This document shows positions 16,616 to 28,096 of a stretch of 39,303 nt of DNA, one piece after another. Positions within the stretch are counted from its first letter, which is position 1. Each line of letters begins with the position of its first letter. Below the pieces are notes generated by a model. The model was not told the DNA's origin and made no database searches. It saw only the letters and a program-made list of their open reading frames with translations. The stretch is from Marinilabilia rubra (lineage in GTDB: Bacteria; Bacteroidota; Bacteroidia; Bacteroidales; Marinilabiliaceae): NCBI RefSeq assembly GCF_003121985.1, contig NZ_QEWP01000027.1, forward strand, positions 1-39,303, in the 5' to 3' direction. Made by a program: the position numbers and the translations under genes.

Positions 16616-19435
16616 TTATATTGAAAAACGTTGCGGTGATTCAAAGTATTTATGTTGTTTGAGGATTTCAGCCCTGGTCTTCCCTTCCACACACTGCAAT
16701 CCGCAATAATCGTTCTGAAGCTCACAATGGCATTTCTTAAATACTTTTCCAACAATCTCTTTTTGGCCCACCACATGCAGACCGTTCAATCCGGTCGCCG
16801 GACTGGCACTTGCCAAACGGGCCACGGGAACAAGCTTCAACTCCGGAATCTGATTTTCCACATAATACCAGGCACCCATATTCTCAGGTTCCTCCTGCAC
16901 CCAAAGATTCAACAATGCATTGGGATATTTTTCCACAGTCTCCAATATCCGCTTTTTGGGGAACGGATGCAGCTGTTCTACTCGTATTAAGGCAACATCG
17001 GTGGCATTTAATTCTTCCTTACGTGCCAGGAGGTCATAGTATATTTTACCTGTTGAAAACACCACACGTTTTACCTTTTCCGGTTCTGTATTGGCATCAT
17101 CTATCACCTCCTGAAAACCACCATCTGCCAGATCTTCAATGGTAGAAACACATTTGGGATGACGCAATAAACTTTTAGGCGTAAACACGACCAATGGAAT
17201 TCTGAAATCCCGATGAAGCTGTCGCCTCAAGGCATGAAACAAATTGGCGGGTGTGGTACAATTCAAGACCTGCATATTGTTGCCTGCAGCCTGATTCAAA
17301 AAACGTTCAATGCGAGCACTGGAATGCTCGGGCCCCTGCCCTTCAAATCCATGTGGCAACAACATTACAAGCCCGTTCATCAACCCCCATTTTTCTTCAG
17401 CCGAGCTAACAAACTGGTCGACGACCACTTGTCCCACATTAAAGAAGTCGCCAAACTGCGCTTCCCAAATGGTCAACCCATTAGGCGCACCCAAGGCAAA
17501 TCCGTATTCAAAGCCAAGGACACCATATTCGTTGAGTGGCGAATTGTAAATATTGAAAGTAGGCTGAACAGCATCAATGTGTTGTAACGGGAAATAGGAT
17601 TCCGCCAGGTCTTCGAGTGTAAAACCGGCATGCCGATGAGCAAAAGTACCCCGCACAGCATCCTGTCCGCTTACCCTTACCGGATGACCTTCTTTCAGCA
17701 AGGAGGCATAAGCCAGCAACTCTCCCATTGCCCAATCCAGCCTGTTTTCGCTGACCATCTTTTTTCTGTCCTCGACCAGTTTTTCCAGTTTACGGAAGAA
17801 TTTTTTATCTGATGGCAATGTATTAATTTTATCAGCCAAATCGAGTAACAGCTTTTTATCAACAGCTGTTTCCGGCGAATTTAAGAAGTCATCGTCCTCT
17901 GCATGCCGGTAATCACTCCATAAGTCCTTTAAAAACTTACGAATATGAACCACATCTGTTTTTTGAGAGGCTTCCAGTTCTTTCTCCAGGCTGTCGGAAT
18001 ATTCATTCTGAAAGTGAGATACATCCTTCTTACTGAGCAATTTTTCATCCTTCAACCGACCTGCATAAATATCGTGCGGATTGGGATGGGAGGCAATGGC
18101 TTTGTAAAGCGTAGGCTGGGTAAATCGCGGTTCATCCCCTTCATTGTGCCCATGCTTGCGGTAGGACAAGATATCGATAAAAACATCGGTATGAAAAGTC
18201 TGGCGATATTCAACAGCCAACTCCAAAGCATAGACAATGGCTTCAGCATCATCACCATTTACATGGAACACCGGGCTGCGGGTTACTTTGCCCACATCGG
18301 TAGAGTAAGTGCTCGAGCGGGCATCCAGATAGTTTGTTGTAAAGCCTACCTGATTATTGATCACGATATGAATGGTCCCGCCTGTGGAATAGCCATTCAG
18401 CCTGGCCATCTGCACCACTTCATATACCACACCCTGGCCGGCAATAGCGGAATCTCCATGCAGGATAACAGGAATGATCTTGTCAAAATCACCACTGTGA
18501 GTAAGTTCGGCACGGGATCTGGTTAATCCTTCAGCAACAGGTGTCACAGCCTCCAAATGAGAGGGATTGGGCACCAAATTAACCTTTACATTTGAACCGG
18601 AAAGTGTCTCAATATCATTATCATATCCCAGGTGGTATTTCACATCCCCAAGAGAGATACTATCATCGTATTGATCACCATTAAACTCATTAAAAATATC
18701 ACGCACCGGCTTTTTTAGAATATTTGCCAGCACATTAAGTCTGCCCCGGTGAGCCATACCAATAGTTACTTCACGGATACCAAGTTCAGCCCCTTTCTCG
18801 ATAATGGCATCCAGCCCGGGAATCAATACCTCAGTACCTTCCAGGGAGAAGCGCTTTTGTCCGACGAATTTTTTATGAATAAAATTCTCAAAACCCACCG
18901 CTTCTTTGAGCCGGTGGTAAATGCGCATTTTCTTATCTTTTGTGAATGAGGGGGTGTTGCGTACCTCTTCCATCCTCTTTTTCAACCATGACACCATTTC
19001 GGGATGACGAATATAGAGGTACTCAACCCCCACTGATCCACAATAAGTTTGTTTCAGATGGTCAACAATATCGCGAAGCGGAACACTTCCCAACCCAATA
19101 TCATTACCCGCCTGAAAAACAGTATTTAAATCCGACTCGGAAAGGCCAAAATTTTCAATATCAAGTGTCGGAAAATACTTGCGTCTTGTACGTACCGGAT
19201 TGGTACCGGTAAACAAATGGCCACGCTGTCGATAACTGTGAATAAGGTTAATAACGTTAAACTCCTTATCAACCAATCCGGCAGCTGACCCATTAAAACT
19301 TTTCAGGGCAAAATCAAATCCTCTGAAAAAATCTCTTAATCCGGCGTCAACTGAATCGGGGTTGTTCTTGTAATCTTCATAAAGTTTTTCAATCGCGTCT
19401 ATGTCGCTGTTTCCGACAAACGAAAATGAATCCAT
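16616..19435 (-). CDS. sucA: 2-oxoglutarate dehydrogenase E1
   Basis: The ThDP-dependent E1 subunit (939 aa, family about 900-950) decarboxylates 2-oxoglutarate and succinylates the lipoyl group of SucB in the TCA cycle. The N-terminus has the short helix with FVGNSDIDAIEKLYEDYK typical of OdhA/SucA. Key parts seen: GMAHRGRLNVL, the ThDP motif beginning GDSAIAGQG and ending with INNQVGFTT, RKHGHNEGDEP, and the second-half SGQDAVRGTFAHRHA and GFEYG. The C-terminus carries the VQEEPENMGAW region. sucB follows in the same direction. Complete, with no sign of damage. Confidence 0.96.
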   Translation of the reverse strand: MDSFSFVGNSDIDAIEKLYEDYKNNPDSVDAGLRDFFRGFDFALKSFNGSAAGLVDKEFNVINLIHSYRQRGHLFTGTNPVRTRRKYFPTLDIENFGLSESDLNTVFQAGNDIGLGSVPLRDIVDHLKQTYCGSVGVEYLYIRHPEMVSWLKKRMEEVRNTPSFTKDKKMRIYHRLKEAVGFENFIHKKFVGQKRFSLEGTEVLIPGLDAIIEKGAELGIREVTIGMAHRGRLNVLANILKKPVRDIFNEFNGDQYDDSISLGDVKYHLGYDNDIETLSGSNVKVNLVPNPSHLEAVTPVAEGLTRSRAELTHSGDFDKIIPVILHGDSAIAGQGVVYEVVQMARLNGYSTGGTIHIVINNQVGFTTNYLDARSSTYSTDVGKVTRSPVFHVNGDDAEAIVYALELAVEYRQTFHTDVFIDILSYRKHGHNEGDEPRFTQPTLYKAIASHPNPHDIYAGRLKDEKLLSKKDVSHFQNEYSDSLEKELEASQKTDVVHIRKFLKDLWSDYRHAEDDDFLNSPETAVDKKLLLDLADKINTLPSDKKFFRKLEKLVEDRKKMVSENRLDWAMGELLAYASLLKEGHPVRVSGQDAVRGTFAHRHAGFTLEDLAESYFPLQHIDAVQPTFNIYNSPLNEYGVLGFEYGFALGAPNGLTIWEAQFGDFFNVGQVVVDQFVSSAEEKWGLMNGLVMLLPHGFEGQGPEHSSARIERFLNQAAGNNMQVLNCTTPANLFHALRRQLHRDFRIPLVVFTPKSLLRHPKCVSTIEDLADGGFQEVIDDANTEPEKVKRVVFSTGKIYYDLLARKEELNATDVALIRVEQLHPFPKKRILETVEKYPNALLNLWVQEEPENMGAWYYVENQIPELKLVPVARLASASPATGLNGLHVVGQKEIVGKVFKKCHCELQNDYCGLQCVEGKTRAEILKQHKYFESPQRFSI

Positions 19436-19599
19436 AATTCCTGGTTCTGTGGATGAAATATAACCGACATTATACCGGTTTGAATTATTTTAAAATAATT
19501 TTTGTGCCTTTGAATGACAAAAGGATACTAATACTATTTTCAAAACCTGATTGCAATTTGACTTTAACACGGGTCATCGATTAATCTGGCTAAAAAATT

Positions 19600-19607
19600 T
19601 ATCTTTG
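19600..19607 (+). promoter_or_regulatory. -7 box of the AddB-like gene
   Basis: TATCTTTG in the 220-bp divergent gap upstream of the nuclease gene, about 70 bp before the ATG. No clear TTG at 19-21 bp upstream. Confidence 0.4.
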
Positions 19608-19677
19608 AAAAAATGATTTTTTATTACCAAACCTGAAATCAAAAAATATCAGGGTTTTGAACAAAAATAAAACAAAC

Positions 19678-22575
19678 ATGCGTTTTTTTCTTGAAAAACT
19701 GGCAGATTACCATCTTCAAAACTATTTAACAGACATATCAGAGTTTTGTTTTGTTTTTCCCAGCCGCAGGGCCGGTGTTTTTTTTCGTCAGTACCTGAAT
19801 GACAAAACAGCGAAACCTATATTCTCCCCTGACATCCTAACAATCAACGACTTCTTTGCAAAAGTGGGCCCCAGGCCGGTCAGTGACAATATCAGTCTGG
19901 TTTTTAAGCTTTATGATTCATACAAAGCTGTTATTAATAAGGATATTTCACTGGATGATTTCATTCCCTGGGGGGAAATGTGCCTTTCAGATTTTGATGA
20001 TATTGACAAATACCTGGCTGACCCGCAACAGGTTTTCAGCAATCTGGCTGATCAAAAGGCACTGGAAGATGATTTCAGCCATCTGGAACCTGATCAGATA
20101 GAAGCCATTCGCACCTTTTGGAGCTCTTTTGATCCCCGGCGATTATCTAAGCTCCAGCAATCATTTCTGGAAGTTTGGCAGAAAATGCCTGAACTGTACC
20201 GCCATTTCAATGATCAACTGGACAACGATAATGAAGCCTATGAAGGAAAGCTCTTCCGGAGTGTGGCAGATCAGATTCAGGAACGCGTCATTGGTGAAGT
20301 GCCCTATAAAAAAGTGGTTTTTGCCGGGTTAAATGCACTCAACAGCTGTGAAAAAAGGCTTTTAAACTACCTGAAGATAAAAGGCATTGGCACTTTCTTC
20401 TGGGACTATCCGCAAATGATCCTTGAAACCCCCGGGGTAAAGACAGAGAAAGGCCAGGTGCGGGGAGAACACGAAGCAGCCCGTTTTATTAAATCCAATC
20501 TGCTAGATTTTCCCATGCCTGATGACTGGGACAGTCCTCAATACGAAGGCCCTGAAAAAATCACCATTGCTACCGCTGCCAATGATTTAGGGCAAACGCA
20601 GATTGCTGCCGGTTTTCTGCAAGATGTCATTAATCAGGACAAACCCCCATCGGGGAACACTGAAAATCACACTCGAACAGCACTCGTTCTGGCCGATGAA
20701 ACACTTATGCTTCCTGCCATTCATGCCATTCCGGATACCTGGAGCAAAATCAACGTAACCTTGGGATATCCCTTAAAAAACACCCCTGCTTATGGATTGG
20801 TAGAGGCCCTTATGACGCTTCAGCGCTCCATGCGTATTACCAAACAGGGCAAAGTCTGGTTTTATCACCGGCATTTACTGGCCTTGCTCCGACATCAGTA
20901 CATCTCCACTATTCTTGGAGATGAGGGCCGCCAACTGGTTAATGATCTGATATCTGCCAACAGGGTTTTTATCGAGCGCAGCCAGATGCCGGAGCACGCT
21001 TTACTCAACCAGCTTTTGCAAAAAACCAACTCATCCGATGATCTCACTGATTATCTGAAGAATGTATTAAAAACCACTTACAACCAACTCAGGGAAACAC
21101 CGGACACAGACCTTGAACAAGAATTTGTCTATCACCTTTATTTAACCATAAAACGCCTGGGAGAAATACTTGCCAATCAGCAAGAAAGCATAACCCCTGA
21201 TACCTGGCACCGGCTATTTAAAAAACTGGCCGATTTCCAGACTGTACCTTTCCGGGGAGAGCCTTTGAGTGGTCTTCAGGTAATGGGAATACTGGAAACC
21301 CGGGTTCTGGATTTTGACAACCTGGTGATATTAAGCATGAACGAAGGGGTATTTCCACATACGGCCCCTCCCAATTCGTTTATTCCCTATAATATTCGGA
21401 AAGGTTTCGGATTGCCAACCATTGACAATCAGGATTCCATTTTTGCCTATTACTTTTACCGGCTTCTTCACAGAGCTAAAAATGTAACACTGGTATGGTC
21501 TTCTTCCGATGCCAACAAACAAGCCGGAGAGATGAGTCGCTTTCTGCATCAGATCTATTACGAATATCCGGGAATTGTGCAAAACGACACCTACATACAA
21601 ACAGCCGGCACCAAGGCAGCCCCTGCGATCCATTCCGAAAAAAACAAGAAAGTGATGGAACAGCTGGCAGCTTATCTGAAAAATGGCTCCCGCGCACTCT
21701 CGCCAAGTGCCCTTAGCACTTACATTGAGTGCCCGTTGCGCTTCTATTTCAAATATCTGGCCAATGCAAAAGAACCGGAAGACATCTCAGAAGAACTGGA
21801 TCCCCGAATTTTTGGTAACTTATTTCACCAAACAGTAGAAACACTCTATCAGCCCTACCTCTACAAAACGGTTACTCAGGCCGATCTGGAAGAGATTGCC
21901 CAGCCGGAAAAGATTGCCAAAACCCTGGAAACCATTTTTTCAGAGAACGTACCTTTCATCAAACAAAACCAGAGTCTTTTCTCTGATCTTCAAGGAAAAA
22001 ACAGCTTGGTTTTCGAGGTATTGATGAGATATCTCAATGGTTTTTTTGCCAGTGAAAAACAAAATGCACCTTTTACGATCAAAGGACTTGAAGCTCAAAT
22101 GAGAATGACCTTCGAAACTCCTTCAGGCAAAACCGTGAGGCTGGGCGGCAACATTGACAGGCTGGATGAAAAAGATGGAATTACCCGTGTTATTGATTAC
22201 AAAACCGGTCAGGGAGACAATCGCATTGCTGCCATTGAGGACTTATTTGACACTTCAAAACATTCAAAAATCAAGGCCACCTTTCAAACGCTGCTTTACT
22301 CCCTGATGGTCAACAAGCTATCACCGGGCCTGACACACATTCAACCGGGAGTCGTATGGATGCGAAAGTTATTTACCGACACCGATACCACCCTATATTT
22401 ACAGCCCCCAAGAGGTAAAAAAGATGCTTTGACACTGAGTTTGGCAGAAGAAGATTACCTCGAAAACCTGGGTATACTCCTTGACGAACTTTTTGATGAA
22501 AGAATCCCATTCAGTCAGACCGAACATGAGGAGAATTGCAACTATTGTGTTTACAAGGAAATTTGTCTGAAATAG
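19678..22575 (+). CDS. AddB-like PD-(D/E)XK nuclease
   Basis: A 965-aa protein that looks like the AddB-type partner of a helicase-nuclease for double-strand break repair. The N-terminal half is helicase-like without an intact Walker A; instead it has VFPSRRAGVFFRQYL (about 23). The C-terminal nuclease starts at ALSPSALSTYIECPLRFYF (about 685) and contains GGNIDRLDEKDG and the catalytic VIDYKTG. One Cys near the start of this domain plus CNYCVYKEIC at the end form the Fe-S cluster expected of AddB and Cas4-like nucleases. I prefer the ATG at 19678 over a TTG seven codons upstream. The AddA partner is not in this window. Confidence 0.85.
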   Translation: MRFFLEKLADYHLQNYLTDISEFCFVFPSRRAGVFFRQYLNDKTAKPIFSPDILTINDFFAKVGPRPVSDNISLVFKLYDSYKAVINKDISLDDFIPWGEMCLSDFDDIDKYLADPQQVFSNLADQKALEDDFSHLEPDQIEAIRTFWSSFDPRRLSKLQQSFLEVWQKMPELYRHFNDQLDNDNEAYEGKLFRSVADQIQERVIGEVPYKKVVFAGLNALNSCEKRLLNYLKIKGIGTFFWDYPQMILETPGVKTEKGQVRGEHEAARFIKSNLLDFPMPDDWDSPQYEGPEKITIATAANDLGQTQIAAGFLQDVINQDKPPSGNTENHTRTALVLADETLMLPAIHAIPDTWSKINVTLGYPLKNTPAYGLVEALMTLQRSMRITKQGKVWFYHRHLLALLRHQYISTILGDEGRQLVNDLISANRVFIERSQMPEHALLNQLLQKTNSSDDLTDYLKNVLKTTYNQLRETPDTDLEQEFVYHLYLTIKRLGEILANQQESITPDTWHRLFKKLADFQTVPFRGEPLSGLQVMGILETRVLDFDNLVILSMNEGVFPHTAPPNSFIPYNIRKGFGLPTIDNQDSIFAYYFYRLLHRAKNVTLVWSSSDANKQAGEMSRFLHQIYYEYPGIVQNDTYIQTAGTKAAPAIHSEKNKKVMEQLAAYLKNGSRALSPSALSTYIECPLRFYFKYLANAKEPEDISEELDPRIFGNLFHQTVETLYQPYLYKTVTQADLEEIAQPEKIAKTLETIFSENVPFIKQNQSLFSDLQGKNSLVFEVLMRYLNGFFASEKQNAPFTIKGLEAQMRMTFETPSGKTVRLGGNIDRLDEKDGITRVIDYKTGQGDNRIAAIEDLFDTSKHSKIKATFQTLLYSLMVNKLSPGLTHIQPGVVWMRKLFTDTDTTLYLQPPRGKKDALTLSLAEEDYLENLGILLDELFDERIPFSQTEHEENCNYCVYKEICLK

Positions 22576-22602
22576 AAGGGAGAAAAGGTGAGTAAGTAAA
22601 AT

Positions 22603-22740
22603 GGCGGAAGGGTGGTCAGTGGGCAGTAGTCAGTTGACTTTGAGGTTAGAAGTTAGATATTAGAAGATGGAGATCCGTAGTGAGCATGAATAATAGCGCA
22701 TGGAGCATAGGGCAGAGAGCACATGACGGGTCACCTGTCC
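22603..22740. repeat. Low-complexity intergenic repeat block 1
   Basis: Filled with short words that recur in other gaps here: GTCAGTGGGCAGTAGTCAG, TTGAGGTTAGAAGTTAGA and GCGCATGGAGCATAGGGC. There is no coding potential apart from overlap with the end of trmD on the other strand. Confidence 0.6.
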
Positions 22741-23418
22741 TCAATCATCCAGCAAGTCGGGTCTCAACCGCCGGGTTCTTTCCAAGGCTTGTTCTTCCCG
22801 CCATTCTTCTATCAGTTTGTCGTTACCGGACAGTAAAACATCGGGCACTTTCCAGCCATTGTAGTCTGAAGGACGCGTGTAAACCGGCGGGGCCAGCAGA
22901 TTGTCCTGAAAAGAGTCAGTCAATGCAGAGGTTTCATCACCAATGACTCCGGGCAATACGCGTACCACAGCATCCACCACTACAGCAGCCCCCAGCTCTC
23001 CCCCACTCAGAACAAAATCCCCGACGGAAATTTCGTGAGTAATATAGTGGTCACGAACCCTTTGATCTACACCCTTGTAATGGCCGCAAAGAATAATGAT
23101 ATTCCCGCTTAACGACAGCCTGTTGGCCTCTTTCTGGTCAAATCGGTGGCCATCAGGTGTCATGTAAATAACATGGTCATATTCCCGCTCCTCTTTCAAT
23201 TTATTGATGACCCGCGCAATGGGATCAATTTGCATCACCATGCCAGCACCGCCCCCAAATGGATAATCATCCACCCGGTTGTGCTTGTCCTGAGTAAAGT
23301 CCCTGATATCGTGCAAAACTATCTCCACAGCTCCTTTTTCAACCGCTCTTTTGATGATGGATTCGCTAAATGGCCCCTGGAACATGGCCGGGAATAATGT
23401 TAATATATCGATCCGCAT
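22741..23418 (-). CDS. trmD: tRNA (guanine37-N1)-methyltransferase
   Basis: TrmD (225 aa) methylates G37 next to the anticodon using S-adenosylmethionine, which prevents frameshifting. It is a SPOUT (trefoil-knot) enzyme. Visible features: [13 protein letters not shown] at the start, [13 protein letters not shown], the SAM-binding knot with [12 protein letters not shown] and the [14 protein letters not shown] stretch, and [17 protein letters not shown]. The end carries the [15 protein letters not shown] segment. Low-complexity repeats flank it on both sides, so it appears to be transcribed alone. Confidence 0.95.
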   Translation of the reverse strand: MRIDILTLFPAMFQGPFSESIIKRAVEKGAVEIVLHDIRDFTQDKHNRVDDYPFGGGAGMVMQIDPIARVINKLKEEREYDHVIYMTPDGHRFDQKEANRLSLSGNIIILCGHYKGVDQRVRDHYITHEISVGDFVLSGGELGAAVVVDAVVRVLPGVIGDETSALTDSFQDNLLAPPVYTRPSDYNGWKVPDVLLSGNDKLIEEWREEQALERTRRLRPDLLDD

Positions 23419-23446
23419 ATCTGAGAATTTTCGGCAAAGATAATAA

Positions 23447-23757
23447 ATTAGAAGTTGGAGGCTAGAGATTAGATTTTAGAGGTTAGGTGAAATGGTCGGA
23501 AGGTGCGATGGTGGAAAGGTTTTGGATAAATCAGCGCAGGGCATGGAGCATAGGGCATGGAGCAAAAAGCATGGGGAAACACCGGTTGAGGGTCAGTGGA
23601 CTTGTCCACTGACCACTGATTACTGTTTACTGACCACTGATCATTGAGGAATGTGAGACAAGCATGGTGCATGGAGAAAAGAGCATAGAGAACCCCCGGT
23701 TGAGAGTCAGAGGAACCACTGATTACTGATTACTGACAACTGATTTATGATCATTGT
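23447..23757. repeat. Low-complexity intergenic repeat block 2
   Basis: About 310 bp of recurring words: GAAGTTGGAGGCTAGAGA, GCATGGAGCATAGGGCATGG and ACCACTGATTACTGTTTAC. A perfect palindrome GTCAGTGGAC-TT-GTCCACTGAC lies at 23592-23613. The whole arrangement is partly repeated about 113 bp later: CGGTTGAGGGTCAG near 23583 versus CGGTTGAGAGTCAG near 23697. Peptides read from it are artefacts of the repeat. Confidence 0.65.
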
Positions 23758-23801
23758 GTGTAAAAACCTCATTTTGATGTAAAATTGTTTGAGGATTATA
23801 G

Positions 23802-23809
23802 TATATTTG
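23802..23809 (+). promoter_or_regulatory. -7 box of the DUF349 gene
   Basis: TATATTTG 69 bp upstream of the ATG. Candidate TTG/TTTG elements upstream have poor spacing (14 or 25 bp), so only the -7 box is supported. Confidence 0.35.
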
Positions 23810-23878
23810 ATAGATTCGTAATTAGAATTAAGTGATAAGAGCCCCAAAAGCTTTGTCGCATCTTTAAAAATTAAAAAG

Positions 23879-25939
23879 ATGGAAGCCAACGATCTAAACA
23901 AATCATCTCAGGAACAGATGAATTTGGATTCAGGAAAGACACCTGAAAAAATGAAGCAAGAGAACACTACACCTGACCGAAAGCCGGATAATCAGGAAGA
24001 GAAAACTGTAAAGACCGGCATGGAGGAAAATAACAATCAGGAAGTAAAACCTGACAAGGAAGAAGGCGACGCATCCCCAAAAGAGGCAGAAACTGCCGAG
24101 GCCTCCGAAAAAGAATCTCAAAAACCGGAGGAGGGAGATCCGGCATCTGAAAAAACTTATAAGGAAGAAAAAAGCAGTTCTTCCTCACAACCTGCCGACC
24201 ACGAAAAGCACCCGGAAGAAGTGGACTATTCCCTCCTCGAACGTAAAGAACTTCTGGATCGTTATCGTAACCTACTCAACGAATTCCCCGCCTCCGCAAT
24301 AAAAGGTCATGTTGAGACCATCCGCAAGGAGTTTGAGCGAAAAAGCGCATCAGAGCTGGCCCGGTTAAAAGAACAATTTGTGGCTTCCGGCGAGCCTGCT
24401 GAAGCCTTTAAACTTCCCCATGATGACCTTTCGGATGCCATGCAGGAGGCCATCCATGACTACCGTAAAAAGCGGGAGGAAGAACGCACACGCCAAGAGG
24501 AACAAAAGAAGAAAAATCTGGCTGCCAAGTACGAAGTCATTGAAGGCATCAAAGATCTTATCAACCGCCAGGAATCGTTGAACCATACCTTTGATGAATT
24601 CAGGACACTTCAGCAAAAATGGCGGGATATCGGTCCTGTTCCACAAGGAGAAGTTCATGACATGTGGGAAAATTATCATCTTCATGTTGAAAATTTCTAC
24701 AGCTACATAAAAATCAACAAAGAACTAAGGGATCTTGACCTTAAGAAAAACTATGAAACCAAACTCGCACTTTGCGAAAAGGCTGAACAACTTCTTTTGG
24801 AACCATCCATTGTAAAAGCATTCAAAATCCTTCAAAAATATCATGACCAGTGGCGTGAAACAGGTCCTGTACCCCGAGATAAGAAAGAAGAACTGTGGGA
24901 ACGTTTTCATGAGACCACGGTTAAAATCAACCAAAAACATCAGGAGCATTTTGAACACCTGAAAGAACAGCTTCAGAAAAACCTCGAAGCCAAACAGGAA
25001 CTTTGCGAGAAAGTGGAAGCCATTCTGGAGCAGGATCCCAAAACGCCTAAAGAGTGGGAAAAGAACAGCAAAGCCATCATTGAAATCCAGCAACTGTGGA
25101 AGACCATCGGTTTTGCCCCCAAAAAAGACAATCAGGAAATATATCTGCGCTTCAGAACCGCCTGTGATAAATTCTTCGATGCAAAAAGAGACTTCTTCAA
25201 ACATTACAAGGAGGAACAGCAGAATAACCTGCAGCTTAAAAACGAACTGGTTCAGCAGGCTGAAGCTCTTAAAGACAGTGCCGACTGGAAAAACACCACG
25301 GAGGAGTTGATCCGCATTCAGAAAAAGTGGAAGGAGATAGGTCCGGTTCCCCGCAAGCATTCAGACGCCATTTGGAAAAAGTTCAGGGGTGCCTGTGATC
25401 AGTTTTTCAACCGGAAATCAGAGTTTTTCAGCAAAAAGGATGAGGCACAGGAAGAAAACCTGAAAAAGAAAGAAGCGCTCATTGACGAATTAAAACAATA
25501 CGAGCCGGGCGACAACAACGAAGAAAGCTTTGCCAAGCTTCAGGAGTTTCAGCGGCGTTGGTCTGATATTGGTTTTGTGCCCATCAAGGATAAAGACCGG
25601 GTTAACCAGGAATTTCGAAACCTTATCAATGCCCGCTTCGATCATCTTAACATGGACGAAGCCAACAAATCACTTCAGAAATTTCGCAACAAACTGGAAA
25701 ACTGGATGAATGAAGGACAATACAATGAACGCATCATCCAGGAGCGCAATAAAATTATTGGCAAGCTGAAGCAACTGGAGAATGACATTACCCTGTGGGA
25801 AAATAACATAGGCTTTTTTGCCAAGTCCAAAAGCTCTGAGGCACTCGTTCGCGATTTTAAAAACAAAATCGAAAACGGTAAACGCAATATCAAGATGCTC
25901 AATGAAAAGCTCGATCTTATTGAGGAGATGGACAAGTAG
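23879..25939 (+). CDS. DUF349 repeat protein
   Basis: A 686-aa, highly charged and predominantly helical cytosolic protein. Residues 1-115 are low-complexity, Glu/Lys/Ser-rich and probably disordered. From about 120 onwards it is built from five DUF349 repeats of about 75-80 residues. Each is marked by a Trp-x-x-x-Gly-x-x-Pro box: WRDIGPVP (about 242), WRETGPVP (about 320), WKTIGFAP (about 400), WKEIGPVP (about 484) and WSDIGFVP (about 561). Each box is followed by a W/Y/N-x-x-F/Y element. The C-terminal ~100 residues are a long coiled coil. Function is unknown; DUF349 proteins occur widely in Bacteroidota. It is a single gene with a terminator before pyrG. Confidence 0.85.
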   Translation: MEANDLNKSSQEQMNLDSGKTPEKMKQENTTPDRKPDNQEEKTVKTGMEENNNQEVKPDKEEGDASPKEAETAEASEKESQKPEEGDPASEKTYKEEKSSSSSQPADHEKHPEEVDYSLLERKELLDRYRNLLNEFPASAIKGHVETIRKEFERKSASELARLKEQFVASGEPAEAFKLPHDDLSDAMQEAIHDYRKKREEERTRQEEQKKKNLAAKYEVIEGIKDLINRQESLNHTFDEFRTLQQKWRDIGPVPQGEVHDMWENYHLHVENFYSYIKINKELRDLDLKKNYETKLALCEKAEQLLLEPSIVKAFKILQKYHDQWRETGPVPRDKKEELWERFHETTVKINQKHQEHFEHLKEQLQKNLEAKQELCEKVEAILEQDPKTPKEWEKNSKAIIEIQQLWKTIGFAPKKDNQEIYLRFRTACDKFFDAKRDFFKHYKEEQQNNLQLKNELVQQAEALKDSADWKNTTEELIRIQKKWKEIGPVPRKHSDAIWKKFRGACDQFFNRKSEFFSKKDEAQEENLKKKEALIDELKQYEPGDNNEESFAKLQEFQRRWSDIGFVPIKDKDRVNQEFRNLINARFDHLNMDEANKSLQKFRNKLENWMNEGQYNERIIQERNKIIGKLKQLENDITLWENNIGFFAKSKSSEALVRDFKNKIENGKRNIKMLNEKLDLIEEMDK

Positions 25940-25942
25940 AGA

Positions 25943-26200
25943 GCATAGCGCATGGAGCACAGGGCGTGGGGGAAATGGTGAGAGGGTTGAATGGTAAAAG
26001 GGCGAAAAGGTGTTGGGCTTTGATGCTGGAGGTTTGAGGTTTGAGGTTGGAAGTTAGAGGTTAGAGGTTAGAGGCTAGAGGTTAGAGGCTAGAGGTTGGA
26101 AGTTAGAGGTTAGAAAAGCTACACCCTGACTACCGGCTGATCACTGTTTACTGATCACTGTTTACTGACCACTGTTTACCGATCACTGACCACTGAACAA
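25943..26200. repeat. Low-complexity intergenic repeat block 3
   Basis: The same words as blocks 1 and 2. GCATAGCGCATGGAGCACAG is followed by a tandem run of GAGGTTAGAG-type units (26030-26115, about 7-14 bp period), then CACTGTTTACTGA units (26147-26195). There is no CRISPR-like spacing and no ORF. Confidence 0.7.
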
Positions 26201-26250
26201 TGAACATCCTCCCATTAACCAACAAAAGACAAGCAACTTACACTTAATTT

Positions 26251-26290
26251 AAAATAAGGGATAGCGGTCATAATATCGTTATCCCTCATT
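26251..26290 (+). terminator. Hairpin after the DUF349 gene
   Basis: GGGATAGCG (26258-26266) pairs with CGTTATCCC (26277-26285) with one mismatch. An AAAAT tract precedes it and ATTTT follows, so it could terminate in both directions. It lies upstream of the pyrG promoter. Confidence 0.6.
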
Positions 26291-26327
26291 TTATGATTTA
26301 TCAACACTAATTCCGGGTACTTTTTGC

Positions 26328-26335
26328 TAACTTTG
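26328..26335 (+). promoter_or_regulatory. -7 box of pyrG
   Basis: TAACTTTG followed by TGCC, 55 bp upstream of the GTG start codon. The expected -33 TTG is not clear. Confidence 0.5.
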
Positions 26336-26377
26336 TGCCTTAAAATTTTTTAGTAAAGCGCATTCGTTGAATCTTAA

Positions 26378-28003
<1,626 letters not shown>

Positions 28004-28010
28004 GACAGCT

Positions 28011-28056
28011 TGAGGTTGAGGCTAAGATTGAGGTTGAGGCTGAGTTTGAGGTTGAG
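28011..28056. repeat. Short tandem GAGGTTGAGG repeat
   Basis: Four to five units of TTGAGGTTGAGGCT-type sequence directly after the pyrG stop. It is related in style to the low-complexity blocks in other gaps. Confidence 0.6.
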
Positions 28057-28096
28057 AAAAAAACAGAAAACTTAATTTGAGAAAACTAAAAATATA

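Noticed and set aside
17945-18526. 193-aa open frame antisense to sucA
   Set aside because: It fully overlaps a conserved enzyme region; no promoter or family support.
23469-23672. 67-aa open frame in the intergenic repeat block
   Set aside because: Its sequence (repeated NDQWSV/NSNQWSV) is just translation of the low-complexity DNA words.
24725-25360. 211-aa Phe/Leu-rich open frame antisense to the DUF349 gene
   Set aside because: It is the reverse reading of Lys/Glu-rich helical repeats, which naturally yields long Phe/Leu-rich frames.
22603-26200. Possible CRISPR arrays in the repeat-filled gaps
   Set aside because: Units are 7-14 bp, imperfect and without regular spacers; no cas genes are nearby.
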